DNA of 64,000 bases from an uncultured Lachnospiraceae bacterium (GCA_900550285.1 URRW01000002.1:62001-126000), one strand, 5' to 3'; shown: positions 25,446 to 35,066, counted from the stretch's first letter. Numbers and translations: made by a program. The notes: generated by a model from the letters alone, not told the origin.

Positions 25446-26483
25446 TTATACGGCGGTAATGCTGAGCGCATGCAGATATGCGTCGGAGCCGGAGCCGCAG
25501 GAAACGGAAATCTTCATGTCTTTTGTCAAAAACTTGCAGTTATTTAAGCTGCTTAAAGAATCCAGTTTAATTTCCATCTGTCCCTGAGGGGTATCCAGAT
25601 AGAGCATGTCCTCCGTGGATTTTTTGTTGACGGTTCCGGTGGCGGTCAGCGGGGAAGCGCTGTTGACGCTGGCAGAGGAGCCGCTTTTGTCGCCCGTTAC
25701 ATTGACTGCGTGGAGATAGCCGTCGGAGCCGTTATAGAAGGAAACTTTCAGCTTGCGTCCTTCCAGAAACATGATCCCGCGGAGGGTGTTTGCAGAGTTG
25801 TCGATGACAAACTGCATCGTCCCTTCCGGGGTATCCAGATAGAGACGTCCCTCTTTGATCTTCTCCACCTTGCCGCTTACGGAAAGGTAGGCGGAATTGT
25901 CCCCGTTATTGGAGGAGGAAGAGGCAGAGCCGGTGGAATCTGAGATGCTGATGGCGTGCATGTATGCGTCGGAGCCGCGCCCGCATACGACGCTGTACGT
26001 ATTTCCGAGCACGAGGAAGGCGCAGCCTCCCATGCTTGTGGTAGAATCGAGGATGATCACCATTTCGCCCTGGGGGGTATCGAAGTGGAGCTTGTTGTCC
26101 TTCGTATCCTTGGTCAGCTTGCCGGTAATGGTCGCGGTATTTTTGGTGTCTACGGAGACGTTGCCGACCTGCGTGCCGCTGACGATCTTGGCGGCGTGGA
26201 GATAGCCGTCGGAACCGCCCGTCACATCGACGGTAACGGACTGGCCGGGCAGCAGGATCTTGCCTGCAGTGGTGTCGGTGGCATTCTCGATCTTAATTTC
26301 CATTTTGCCCTGTGGGGTGTCTAACAGCAGCATTTCGGAAGTCGTGCCGGATTTTACCGTGCCCTGTACGGTGGCAATTACCTCAGCCGCCGAAGCATCC
26401 AGCGTGTAAAGCGGGGCAAAAAGGAGTGAGCCTGTCAGGCAGACTGCCGTAAATAACTTTGTAAACCGTTTCTTTTTTATCAT
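25446..26483 (-). CDS. Secreted protein with four approximately 60-75-aa repeats
   Basis: 345 aa from the ATG at 26483, which follows GGAGG. A signal peptide (basic MIKKKRF, hydrophobic TAVCLTGSLLFAPLY, then DASAAE) indicates export. The mature part consists of four repeats, each with a DTPxGxM strand in the middle and a GSDxYxHA motif at the end: LLLDTPQGKMEIKI, LHFDTPQGEMVIIL, LYLDTPEGTMQFVI and LYLDTPQGQMEIKL. This suggests four small beta-rich domains in a row. No catalytic residues or anchor are visible. I do not recognise a named family; ligand binding or wall association is a guess. Confidence 0.65.
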   Translation of the reverse strand: MIKKKRFTKLFTAVCLTGSLLFAPLYTLDASAAEVIATVQGTVKSGTTSEMLLLDTPQGKMEIKIENATDTTAGKILLPGQSVTVDVTGGSDGYLHAAKIVSGTQVGNVSVDTKNTATITGKLTKDTKDNKLHFDTPQGEMVIILDSTTSMGGCAFLVLGNTYSVVCGRGSDAYMHAISISDSTGSASSSSNNGDNSAYLSVSGKVEKIKEGRLYLDTPEGTMQFVIDNSANTLRGIMFLEGRKLKVSFYNGSDGYLHAVNVTGDKSGSSASVNSASPLTATGTVNKKSTEDMLYLDTPQGQMEIKLDSLSSLNNCKFLTKDMKISVSCGSGSDAYLHALSITAV

Positions 26484-26607
26484 AATAAAAAGCCTCCTGA
26501 TGAAAAGGGATATGCTCCCGGTAAAGCAGGACAAGTCCTGCGGATAATGAAATGATAGCCGATTGCAGGCAGAAAAGCAAGAAAAAACTGCCGTCGGATT
26601 TCAGGAT

Positions 26608-28098
26608 CTACATAAGCGGGGCAAACATGAGAAAGATGCTTTCCTGCATTCTTTCTTTGCGGGGACGGCTTAAAAACTGCTCGCGCGTATAGGGCGCGCA
26701 GTCGGCGATGTCTTTTTCAAAGAGGGCGGAGTAGCGCTGTACCAGCCCATTGCTGTAAAAGACGCCGCATACCTCGTCGTCTACCATGAGGCTGCGCATA
26801 TCCATGTTGACAGAGCCGATACAGCAGAGCTCTTCGTCGATGACCATGGTTTTGGCATGGATGTAGCCGTTGTATTTGTATACCTTTGCGCCGTATTCCA
26901 GAAGCTGCCCGCAGTACCAGGTAGTGACGGGATCGAGGAAAAAGCTGGCTTTGATGCCGGGGATCATCAGCTCGATCTCCACGCCGGATGCGGCGGCAGT
27001 TTTCAGGGCGTCCAAAACGGAGGCGTCCGGGATAAAATACGGGGTCTGGATGCGGATTTTTCTGCGGGCGCTGCGCATCATGCTTAAGTAGCACATTTTG
27101 ACGGCTTCGCGGTCGTTGTCTACCCCGCCGACAATAAACTGGCAGAGCCCGCCGGACTGCGCAGCCGTTCCGGAAAAATCAGGCGTGTTGGAACCAGCAG
27201 CCGCGCCGGAAGCAGCAGCATCCCCTGACGGGCAGGGCTGATCCGGAAGGACGGTCTGTGCCATGACGTTTAAGCGGGACACCGCGTCGCTGCGGCCGCT
27301 GCGCTTGACGGAGCAGAGCCAGTCGGTGAGGAAATATTTTTCCAGGACGAGGCTGCAGACGCCTTCGAGGCGCACCTGGGTATCGCGCCAGGGATTTTTG
27401 ACCTTTGCCATATTGGCGTACTGCTTTCCGATGTTCATTCCGCCGATATAGGAAATTTCGTGGTCGATCACGACGATCTTGCGGTGGCTTCTGTAGTGCG
27501 TCAGATAGGGCTTTACGCGGATGACTTGCCCGCCGGCATGTGTGAGGGGGTCAAACATTTTGCGGGGCGTGGAGAGATTGGCGATAAAGTCGCACATGAC
27601 GAGCACCTCTACGCCTTCGCGGGCTTTTTTTGCAAGCTCGTTTACGAACGCCTCTCCGACGGGATCGTGGTGGATCGTATAAAATTCCACATAAATACAT
27701 TTTTTGGCGGAGCGGATGTCTTTGAAAAGACGCTCGTAGTGGCTTTTTCCGGAAGTAAACAGGGAAGCATCCCGGTAATGGGTCACTTCGCTTCCGTTAT
27801 ATACGGCGTTAAAGTGCATCACCTGCAGGTCTTCTTCGGAAAGAAAGGCGGGGGCGGGCGCTTTTTTCGGGGAAGCAGGCGCGCTGTCCGGAACCGGGGC
27901 GAGCCTTTTTTTACGGAAAAAAGCGGTCAGCTTGATCGCCATCGTACTGCCGAATACCAGATACAGGATGGCGCCCGCGTAGGGCAGGCAGACCATCACG
28001 AGCACCCACAAAAGCGCTTCGGTCGGGCTTTTGCGTTCCAGAAAAATGACCGTCAGGATGAGCAGGATATAGAGGAGAAGCAGGATTAATTTTATCAA
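26608..28098 (-). CDS. cls: Cardiolipin synthase (two-HKD phospholipase D family)
   Basis: 496 aa. Two N-terminal membrane helices (PLDc_N region) precede two phospholipase D domains. The HKD motifs are HYRSHRKIVVIDHE (about 217) and HAKTMVIDEELC (about 425), each followed by IGG or IGS. The enzyme joins two phosphatidylglycerol molecules to cardiolipin at the membrane. A Ser/Ala/Gly-rich insert (about 290-320) separates the domains and is longer than usual. It lies next to pgsA, so successive steps of phospholipid synthesis are encoded together. Confidence 0.92.
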   Translation of the reverse strand: MIKLILLLLYILLILTVIFLERKSPTEALLWVLVMVCLPYAGAILYLVFGSTMAIKLTAFFRKKRLAPVPDSAPASPKKAPAPAFLSEEDLQVMHFNAVYNGSEVTHYRDASLFTSGKSHYERLFKDIRSAKKCIYVEFYTIHHDPVGEAFVNELAKKAREGVEVLVMCDFIANLSTPRKMFDPLTHAGGQVIRVKPYLTHYRSHRKIVVIDHEISYIGGMNIGKQYANMAKVKNPWRDTQVRLEGVCSLVLEKYFLTDWLCSVKRSGRSDAVSRLNVMAQTVLPDQPCPSGDAAASGAAAGSNTPDFSGTAAQSGGLCQFIVGGVDNDREAVKMCYLSMMRSARRKIRIQTPYFIPDASVLDALKTAAASGVEIELMIPGIKASFFLDPVTTWYCGQLLEYGAKVYKYNGYIHAKTMVIDEELCCIGSVNMDMRSLMVDDEVCGVFYSNGLVQRYSALFEKDIADCAPYTREQFLSRPRKERMQESIFLMFAPLM

Positions 28099-28135
28099 AA
28101 AATTGCCTCCTTTCGGAAGTTTGGGTTAAAAAAGG

Positions 28136-28699
28136 TCACTGTCCGGATCTTCCCATTTTACGGAAAACGGGGATGTACATGCAGAGGGTGATAACCATGA
28201 CGAGCATCATAAAGGCGATGATGCCGTTGACGGCTGCAAGCGGGAGATGGATGAATAAAAACAGGACCATCAGGCCGACAAAAAGCGTGGCGGTGCACAC
28301 CTTGCCGAACCACATCGCGCCGTCGAGCATTTTGCCCTTTTTTAAAAAGATCAGTCCCATGACGCCCATAAAGCCTTCCTTGACAGCCATAAGCGCGATG
28401 AGCGCCCACATGAGCGGGTAGCGGGTCGCAAGGCAGACGGCAAGGGCGGCGTGGGAGAGCTTGTCCGCGACGGGATCGAGGATCTTGCCCCACTGGGTGA
28501 TCATGTTGAAGCGGCGGGCGATCTTGCCGTCAAACAGGTCGGTCAGGCTGGAAATGAGCACCACGGCGGCAGCCATAAGATAGTCCCGGTCAGATTTTGC
28601 GGTAATGTAGAGCCAGCAGAATACCGGGATCAGGAGGATGCGGAAATAGCTCATCAGATTGGGGATGGAGAACAGTTCCTTTTTGTCAAATTTTTTCAT
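28136..28699 (-). CDS. pgsA: CDP-diacylglycerol-glycerol-3-phosphate 3-phosphatidyltransferase
   Basis: 187 aa from the ATG at 28699. The CDP-alcohol phosphotransferase motif D-x2-D-G-x2-A-R-x8-G-x3-D-x3-D is complete in DLFDGKIARRF followed by GKILDPVADK. About five membrane helices follow, consistent with the family. The enzyme makes phosphatidylglycerol phosphate, the precursor of the substrate of the adjacent Cls. A longer reading to 28798 has no ribosome site. Other CDP-alcohol transferases share the motif, so the exact head group is inferred from the neighbour. Confidence 0.82.
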   Translation of the reverse strand: MKKFDKKELFSIPNLMSYFRILLIPVFCWLYITAKSDRDYLMAAAVVLISSLTDLFDGKIARRFNMITQWGKILDPVADKLSHAALAVCLATRYPLMWALIALMAVKEGFMGVMGLIFLKKGKMLDGAMWFGKVCTATLFVGLMVLFLFIHLPLAAVNGIIAFMMLVMVITLCMYIPVFRKMGRSGQ

Positions 28700-28859
28700 A
28701 TGCAGTTTGCTCCTTTTTTGAGATGGAGGCGAAACGGATCGTCCCATGAATGTCGGGAAACGCGGTAAATAAAGCGCTTCCTGTAGACAGCATATCACAG
28801 AACAGGGGAAAAGTATAGGAAATGATGGAACGGGTGAGGGCAGAGCCGCTACAATTTTA

Positions 28860-28888
28860 TTGCTATTTTGCCAAAACGCCGATATAAT
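28860..28888 (+). promoter_or_regulatory. Promoter of the LytTR/GHKL operon
   Basis: TTGCTA (28860-28865), 17-base spacer, TATAAT (28883-28888), 80 bases before the response regulator. Confidence 0.65.
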
Positions 28889-28968
28889 AATTTATCTGAC
28901 AGAGAGCTTTTGGAAAAGAGCCCGGCATAAGATGTTATTTTTGAGGGAAAAATGACCGGAGGGATCGT

Positions 28969-29667
28969 ATGGCTTACCATATCGCAATTTGTGACGACAG
29001 CAGGACAGACACTGAATATACGGAAGCGCTTTTGAAAAAATGGGCAAAGAAGCGGCAGGCAGAAATACGGCTGCAGACGTTTGTATCGGCGGAAAGCTTC
29101 CTATTTAACTATGAAGAAGATAAAACATGGGACATCCTTCTTCTGGATATTGAGATGGGGCAGATGGACGGCGTGGAGATGGCGCGCCGGGTGCGCCGCA
29201 GAAACGGGACGGTGCAGATCGTTTTTATTACGGGATATTCTGATTACATTGCGGAAGGTTACGACGTGGAGGCTCTGCATTATCTGATGAAGCCGGTGCA
29301 TGAGGAACGGCTGTTTGCGGTGCTCGACCGAGCGGTAAAAAAGTTGAAGCAGGAGGAGCGCTGCCTGAATCTGGAAATTTCCGGCGAAATGGTGCGGATC
29401 CCTTTTTATGAGATCCGCTATCTGGACGTGCATCAGAATTATGTGACGGTACATGCGGGGGAGGATTACCGCATCAAGCGGACGCTGAGCGATTTTGAAA
29501 AGGAGCTGGACAGCCGTTTTGTGCGGGTAGGCAGGGCGATGATCCTGAATCTGAAATATATCCGTCGGGTGACAAAGGCAGAGGCATGGCTTTCGGACGG
29601 CACGAGGCTGCCGCTTCCCAGAGGAGCGTATGAGCCGTTAAACAGGGCGATCATTGAGGCAGAATAA
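28969..29667 (+). CDS. LytTR-family response regulator (AgrA/VirR type)
   Basis: 232 aa. The receiver domain has acidic CDD at 8-10, the phospho-acceptor Asp in LLLDIEMGQMDG (about 60) and Lys in LMKPVHEERL (about 110). The C-terminal LytTR DNA-binding domain (about 135-232) shows FYEIRYLDVHQNYVTVH and FVRVGRAMILNLKYI. It overlaps the kinase gene only as a loose operon (13-base gap to its chosen start). Such regulators usually bind paired repeats ahead of peptide or exporter genes; the ABC exporters downstream are candidates. Confidence 0.9.
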   Translation: MAYHIAICDDSRTDTEYTEALLKKWAKKRQAEIRLQTFVSAESFLFNYEEDKTWDILLLDIEMGQMDGVEMARRVRRRNGTVQIVFITGYSDYIAEGYDVEALHYLMKPVHEERLFAVLDRAVKKLKQEERCLNLEISGEMVRIPFYEIRYLDVHQNYVTVHAGEDYRIKRTLSDFEKELDSRFVRVGRAMILNLKYIRRVTKAEAWLSDGTRLPLPRGAYEPLNRAIIEAE

Positions 29668-29680
29668 AAGGGATTTTGAG

Positions 29681-30343
29681 ATGAAGCTTTTTACAAAACG
29701 GATCAACCGGCAGCTGGACGAATACCAGCGGGAGCTGATCGACACACATTATCAGGAAGTGGAAAATATGTACCGCCAGATGCGCGGCTGGCGGCACGAT
29801 TACCGCAATCATATCCAGACGGTCAGGGCGCTGGCAGAAAACGGCGATCTGGACGCGGTTAAAAAATATCTGGACGGGCTGGAGCTGGATCTGAACACGG
29901 TGGACACGGTAATAAAGACCGGGAACGCCATGGCGGACGCGATTTTAAACAGCAAGATTTCGCTGGCGCGCGCCAAAAAGATCGAGGTGCACGTAGACGC
30001 CCATATCCCGGTAAAGCTAAAAATGTCGGAGCTGGATCTTTGTGTGATTTTGGGAAACCTCTTTGACAACGCGATCGAGGCGAGCATGAAGCTGCCCGAA
30101 AACGGGCGGATGATCCGGGTCTATATGGATATGAAAAATACGCAGCTCTATATTTCCTTTACGAATTTTACCGCAGAGGGCAAGCTCCAAAAGATCGGAA
30201 AGGTATTTCGCACGAGCAAGGGAAAGGGGCACGGCTTCGGGCTTGTCCGCATCGACGAAATCGTAGAACGGCTGGGCGGCTATTTGAGCCGCAATTCGGA
30301 GGAGGGGGCGTTTACGACAGAGATCCTGATCCCGCAGACTTAA
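29681..30343 (+). CDS. GHKL-type (AgrC-like) sensor kinase lacking membrane sensor
   Basis: 220 aa from the ATG at 29681. It begins in a cytosolic helix (KRINRQLDEYQRELIDTHYQ), then the phospho-acceptor box GWRHDYRNHIQ and an SPOB_a-like helical pair. The GHKL ATPase follows: NLFDNAIEAS (N box) and GHGFGLVRIDEIVE (G2). AgrC-type kinases normally carry six membrane helices in front; here there are none, so the signal must be cytosolic or delivered by a partner. A slightly longer start at 29654 overlaps the regulator but has a weaker site. Confidence 0.85.
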   Translation: MKLFTKRINRQLDEYQRELIDTHYQEVENMYRQMRGWRHDYRNHIQTVRALAENGDLDAVKKYLDGLELDLNTVDTVIKTGNAMADAILNSKISLARAKKIEVHVDAHIPVKLKMSELDLCVILGNLFDNAIEASMKLPENGRMIRVYMDMKNTQLYISFTNFTAEGKLQKIGKVFRTSKGKGHGFGLVRIDEIVERLGGYLSRNSEEGAFTTEILIPQT

Positions 30344-30406
30344 AAAAGAAGGGCGGCATGGACGAAAAAATTTTTCGTGCAGTTCGTCCCCAAAAATAAA
30401 CGATTC

Positions 30407-30434
30407 ATCCCCCGGAACGCCCCGGGGGATTTTT
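30407..30434 (+). terminator. Terminator after the two-component operon
   Basis: ATCCCCCGG / CCGGGGGAT stem with a short loop, then TTTTTT. It separates the kinase gene from the ABC exporter genes. Confidence 0.85.
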
Positions 30435-30554
30435 TGGTGGTAAGGTTATCCTTGCCCGCTGAGGGGAGGCACTTTTTGGGAAAGCAGCCTGCCGGACGGG
30501 GATGAGGAGGAATAAAGGAAAGAAGGCTGCTTGACAGCAGAATGAGAGGAAAAT

Positions 30555-32387
30555 ATGGGAGAAAGTAAGACAGAAAAAGAAAAACAAAAATATTCCATCT
30601 GGCAGAATACCGCATACATGCTTAAAAATGCGTGGCATATGGACAAGACGGTAATCTGGCTCTGCGTTGTAGTGGCAGTGATCGGCACGGCAAAAACGAC
30701 GGCAGAGCTTCTGATCGCGCCCGCGATCTTAAGCAAGGTCGAGCAGGCGGCGCCGCTTGCAGAGCTTGTGGGCGTGATCGCGGTGTTTGCGGGGACGCTG
30801 TTTGTGCTGGCGGGGCTGGAAGGGTATGTGAATGAAAATACGATATTTGGAAGGATCCGGGTACGGACAGAGATCCTGAACAAAATTTCGGGAAAGCGGG
30901 AGACGACGGCTTATCAGAACCTGCTGGATACGGAATTTCTTCAAAAATATGACAGGGCGCAGGAGGCGACGTCCGGAAATAGTTCGCCGACAGAGGCAAT
31001 CTGGAATACATGGTCGGAAATTTTGAAAGGCGTATTCGGCCTGATCATTTATCTGACGATGATAGCGGCGCTGAATCCGTGGATCATCGTAATCCTGACG
31101 GCTGCGGCAGTGCTTTCATCAATCGCCGGGAAATGGGCGAGCGAAGAGGGCTGGAAGAAAAAAGAGGAGATCGAGGAAGCGGATAAACGGTTCTGGTTTG
31201 TTACAAGGAAGGTAAAGGACAGGCACTGTGCAAAAGACATCCGGATGTTTGGGATGCAGGGCTGGATGGAAAAAATCTGGGGAGACGGCATGTCGATCCT
31301 CGGACATTTTATCGCAAGAAGGGAAGGCATCCTGTTCGGAGGAGACAGCGTCATCGCATTGATCCATTTTGTGCAGAATCTTCTGATCTACGGGTATTTG
31401 ATCGTTACGGCATTAAACGGGGAAATGTCGGCGTCACAGTTTTTGCTGTATCTGGGCGTTGCCGGAGGGATCGGCGCATGGATGGACGGGATTTTAAATC
31501 AGTTCAATGAGCTGCATAAGCAGAACGGGAGTTTAAGCAGCATCAGGGAATGTATCGAGTGGAAAGAGCCGTTTTTGTTTGAGGAAGGAAAGCCGCTGAA
31601 AAAAGAGCAGTCCGCCTGTGAAATCCGTCTGGAAAATGTATCCTTCCGTTATCCGGAGGCGAAGAAGGATACGATCAGCGGGATGAATCTGACGATCCGT
31701 CCGGGGGAAAAGCTGGCGATCGTCGGTTTGAACGGAGCGGGTAAAACGACGCTTGTAAAGCTGATCTGCGGATTTCTGGATCCCACAGAGGGGCGGGTTT
31801 TGTTAAACGGGCAGGACATCCGGCAGTATAACCGGAGGGACTATTACGAGCTGCTTTCCGCCGTATTTCAGGATTTTTCCATTTTGGAGTGCAGCGTGGC
31901 GGAAAATGTGTCCCAGAATCCGGTTGATATTGATCGGGAAAAGGTAAAAAGATGTCTGGAACAGGCAGGGATCTGGGAAAAAATCGAATCTCTCCCGAAA
32001 GGGATGGATACGCCCATTGGAAAAAGCGTGTATGAGGACGGGGTGGAGCTGTCCGGCGGACAGACCCAGAGGCTTGTGCTGGCGAGGGCGCTCTACAAGG
32101 AGCCGCAGATCCTCGTGCTGGATGAGCCGACGGCGGCGCTTGACCCGCTTGCGGAAAATGATATTTATCAGAGGTATGAGAGCATGACGAGAGGGAAAAC
32201 GTCTCTTTTCATTTCCCATCGTCTGGCTTCCACCCAGTTTTGCGACCGGATTTTATTTTTGGCAAATGGAAAGATCGCGGAAGAGGGCACGCATCAGGAG
32301 CTGCTGGAGCTGGGAAAGGAATACGCAAAGCTGTTCGAGGTACAGAGCCGTTATTACAGGGAAGAGGTGCGCAAAGATGGCGAATGA
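30555..32387 (+). CDS. ABC exporter half-transporter (permease-ATPase fusion), first of a pair
   Basis: 610 aa. A six-helix exporter membrane domain (about 25-320) is followed by the nucleotide-binding domain. Walker A is VGLNGAGKTTL (about 394), the signature is ELSGGQTQRLVLA, Walker B is ILVLDEPTAALDP and the switch His is in LFISHRLAST. It overlaps the next ABC gene by 11 bases, so the two should form a heterodimer. The neighbouring LytTR system suggests peptide or lantibiotic-type export, but the substrate is not visible. Confidence 0.9.
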   Translation: MGESKTEKEKQKYSIWQNTAYMLKNAWHMDKTVIWLCVVVAVIGTAKTTAELLIAPAILSKVEQAAPLAELVGVIAVFAGTLFVLAGLEGYVNENTIFGRIRVRTEILNKISGKRETTAYQNLLDTEFLQKYDRAQEATSGNSSPTEAIWNTWSEILKGVFGLIIYLTMIAALNPWIIVILTAAAVLSSIAGKWASEEGWKKKEEIEEADKRFWFVTRKVKDRHCAKDIRMFGMQGWMEKIWGDGMSILGHFIARREGILFGGDSVIALIHFVQNLLIYGYLIVTALNGEMSASQFLLYLGVAGGIGAWMDGILNQFNELHKQNGSLSSIRECIEWKEPFLFEEGKPLKKEQSACEIRLENVSFRYPEAKKDTISGMNLTIRPGEKLAIVGLNGAGKTTLVKLICGFLDPTEGRVLLNGQDIRQYNRRDYYELLSAVFQDFSILECSVAENVSQNPVDIDREKVKRCLEQAGIWEKIESLPKGMDTPIGKSVYEDGVELSGGQTQRLVLARALYKEPQILVLDEPTAALDPLAENDIYQRYESMTRGKTSLFISHRLASTQFCDRILFLANGKIAEEGTHQELLELGKEYAKLFEVQSRYYREEVRKDGE

Positions 32388-34259
32388 GAAAAAGGTATCT
32401 GTCAAAAAAGCGTGGGATTATAATTTGCGGGCGTGGAAGATCTACGCAAAGATGCGCCCGAAGCTGTTTGTTTCTTATATTTGTGAAGCAGTTTTAGCGG
32501 CGGCGGTTCCCTATGCGGGAATCTGGCTGTCGGCGAGATTTGTAGACGAGCTGGCAGGCAGGAGGGATGCAGCGATGCTCTGGAAGCTTGCAGGGACGCT
32601 GCTTTTGACGGAGCTGGTGCTCGGAATCTGTCTTTTGGCTGCAAAGCACTGGAAGGAATACTGCAAGGGCGGACTGTTTTATCTGGATATGAAAATTTAT
32701 GCGGAAAAATTTCTGAAGCTGGATTTCCCGGATATGGATGATCAGCATACGCAGGATCTGAGCAGCCAGATCGACCAGAACAGGCAGTGGATGGGATGGG
32801 GAACGGAGAATGCGATTCAGGGCAATCCGGAAAAGATACTGGGAGGCGGATTTCAGATTTTGGGAGGCGTCGGGCTTTCGGTTTCCCTGTTTACGCAGAA
32901 GGTGTCAGCAGAAAGCGGACTGGCATTTTTGAACAGCCCTGTTTTGATCCCCGTGATCGTAGCCTGTATGCTGCTGATAACCGTGTTTGCCCCGTTTTGT
33001 GCGAAAAAAGCACGTCATATTGGCTGAAATATGCGGAGAGCTGTAAGATGGGGAACAGAATTTTCTGCTTCTGGGGATTTGACGTGCCGATGGACGATAA
33101 AAGGGCGCTGGATATGCGGATTTACCGGCAGGATAAGATCGGGGAGCAGTATCTGGCGCAGGACGATGCTTTTTCTCCCAATTCCCAGATCGCGAGCTGG
33201 GCAAAAGGACCGATGGGACTGTGGGGAGGGATGGCAAACGGCGCGTCCGTATTTTTAACAGGGGCGGCGTATCTGTTTGTCTGTCTGAAAGCATGGGGCG
33301 GCGCCTTCGGCGTCGGTGCGGTAACGCAGTATGTGGGGGCGCTGACGAAGCTGTTTTTCGGGATTTCGATGCTGATGGAAGCGGTTGCCAATATGCAGTC
33401 CAACGCAGAGTTTCTGGAAACCAACTATGAATTTTTGGACATTCCCAATAAGATGTATCAGGGCAGCCTGACGACGGAAAAACGCTCCGACAGGCAGTAC
33501 GAGGTGGAATTTAAGGACGTTTCGTTTCGGTATCCGGGAAGCGATGACTGGGCGCTGCGCCATGTGAACCTGAAATTTAGGGTCGGACAGCGGCTTGCCG
33601 TCGTCGGGGAAAACGGTTCCGGCAAAACGACGTTTATCAAGCTTTTGTGCCGTCTGTACGATCCGCAGGAGGGGGAGATTTTGTTAAACGGAATCAACAT
33701 CCGCAAATACCGCTATGACGATTATATGAAGCTGTTTTCCGTGGTATTTCAGGATTTCTGGCTGCTGCCGGAGACGCTTGGGGAAAATGTGGCGGGCGCG
33801 GCAGAGTACGACAGGGCGCGCGCCAGGGAGTGTCTGAAGGAGGCGGGCTTTGAAGAACGGCTGTCAAGGATGCCAAAGGGGCTGGATACGTGTCTGTACA
33901 AGACCTTTGACAAGGACGGCGTGGAGGTATCCGGCGGCGAGGCGCAGAAAATCGCCATCGCCCGGGCGCTGTATCACGATAAGCCTTTTATCGTTCTCGA
34001 CGAGCCGACAGCGGCGCTGGATCCAATTGCGGAGGCAGAGATTTACAGTAAGTTCAACGAGATCGCCGGGGACAAAACGGCGGTGTACATCAGCCACCGG
34101 CTTTCCTCCTGCAAATTCTGCGACGAGATCGCGGTGTTCGATCACGGAGAGGTGGTGCAGAAGGGCGCGCACGAGGCGCTTTTGCAGGACGAGACGGGAA
34201 AATACTATGCGCTCTGGAACGCGCAGGCACAGTATTATGTGGAGAAAAAAGAAGCGTAA
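32377..34259 (+). pseudogene. ABC exporter half-transporter, second of a pair, frameshifted in an A6 run
   Basis: From the ATG at 32377 the protein runs normally for 216 residues (ending PFCAKKARHIG) and then stops. The remaining permease and full ATPase continue in another frame: KYAESCKMGNRIF, Walker A VGENGSGKTTF, signature EVSGGEAQKIAIA, Walker B FIVLDEPTAALDP and switch YISHRLSS. Adding one A to the run at 33004-33009 gives ...AKKSTSYWLKYAESCK and restores about 627 aa. Everything else is intact, so a sequencing slip or a very recent or phase-variable mutation is likelier than old decay. If real, the heterodimeric exporter is inactive. Confidence 0.85.
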
Positions 34260-34267
34260 GGATTTTG

Positions 34268-34303
34268 CGGCAGGCGGGAAAGCGATTGGCTTTGTGCCTG
34301 CCG
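34268..34303. repeat. Hairpin repeat, copy 1 (upstream of the toxin-antitoxin pair)
   Basis: CGGCAGGC / GCCTGCCG arms around a conserved GGGAAAGCGATTGGCTTTGT loop, which itself can pair (AAAGC/GCTTT). Homologous to 35016-35051 with paired changes in the stem. It follows the ABC gene stop and may serve as its terminator, although no T-run follows. Confidence 0.65.
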
Positions 34304-34423
34304 GTTTCTGCGTGCTATCAATGAAGGCTTGCCGCAGGCGTGCATCGGGACGTACACTTTTTTATGTACCCACTATATAAATTGTGGTATACTGTAAGCA
34401 AAGGAAAAGGGGAGGAGAAGGAA

Positions 34424-34738
34424 GTGCTGGATATTGAAGAACTGAGGCGGATAAATGTACCGGAAAGAATAGCGATTACGGAACATGCGAGAATCAGGCT
34501 TGCAGAACGGGGGATCACTGTAAAGGATGTTATAAACTGTATCGCAAATGGAGAAATCATAGAACAGTATGAAAATGACAAGCCGTTTCCCAGCTGCTTG
34601 GTTTTGGGAATGGCACTGAATGATAAATATATACATGTGGTTGTAAGCAGTGATGGTGAGTTCATCCATTTGATAACCGCATATTATCCAAGTATAAAAG
34701 ATTTTGAGAACGATTTAAAGACCAGAAAGGGGCGTTGA
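34424..34738 (+). CDS. DUF4258-type toxin candidate
   Basis: 104 aa with a GTG start at 34424, chosen because GGAGG lies eight bases upstream. The core reads ITEHARIRLAERGITVKDVI followed by IANGEIIEQYENDKPFPSCL, the DUF4258 pattern of a small RelE/HigB-like fold. The next gene, two bases on, encodes a YgiT-like zinc-finger protein, the usual antitoxin partner. Ribonuclease activity is inferred from this pairing. A likely -10 element (TGGTATACT) sits at 34386-34393. Confidence 0.7.
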   Translation: MLDIEELRRINVPERIAITEHARIRLAERGITVKDVINCIANGEIIEQYENDKPFPSCLVLGMALNDKYIHVVVSSDGEFIHLITAYYPSIKDFENDLKTRKGR

Positions 34739-34740
34739 TT

Positions 34741-34974
34741 ATGAAATGTTATACATGTGGGGCAAATACAGAAAAAGGGTATACGACAAGCGTAACAGAT
34801 CTGGGGAATTGTCTTGTAATTGTACGGAATGTGCCCTGCTATAAATGTACAGAGTGTGATGGAGTATTTTATACGGGGGATGTTGTGGAGAAGCTTGAAC
34901 AGATTATTGACACTGCAAAAAAAATGATGCAGGAAATTTCGATTATTGATTATTCAAAAGCAGTGGCGGCTTAG
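34741..34974 (+). CDS. YgiT/MqsA-type zinc-finger antitoxin candidate
   Basis: 77 aa. Two CxxC knuckles, MKCYTCGA and CYKCTECDGVFYTG, form the YgiT zinc finger. The helical tail (VVEKLEQIIDTAKKMMQE) lacks a full HTH, so the DNA-binding part of MqsA-like antitoxins is reduced or absent. It starts two bases after the toxin candidate, so the two are translated together. Toxin-first order is as in mqsRA. Confidence 0.7.
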   Translation: MKCYTCGANTEKGYTTSVTDLGNCLVIVRNVPCYKCTECDGVFYTGDVVEKLEQIIDTAKKMMQEISIIDYSKAVAA

Positions 34975-35015
34975 AGGTATCATTGGATTTTGAAAGATAA
35001 AAAATGCGAGATTGG

Positions 35016-35051
35016 CGGCAAGCGGGAAAGCGATCAGCTTTGCGCTTGCCG
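35016..35051. repeat. Hairpin repeat, copy 2 (downstream of the toxin-antitoxin pair)
   Basis: CGGCAAGC / GCTTGCCG arms with the same GGGAAAGCGATCAGCTTTG loop as 34268-34303. The stem changes (G to A and C to T) are compensatory, so pairing is kept. Confidence 0.65.
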
Positions 35052-35066
35052 CTTTCCCATTTTATT

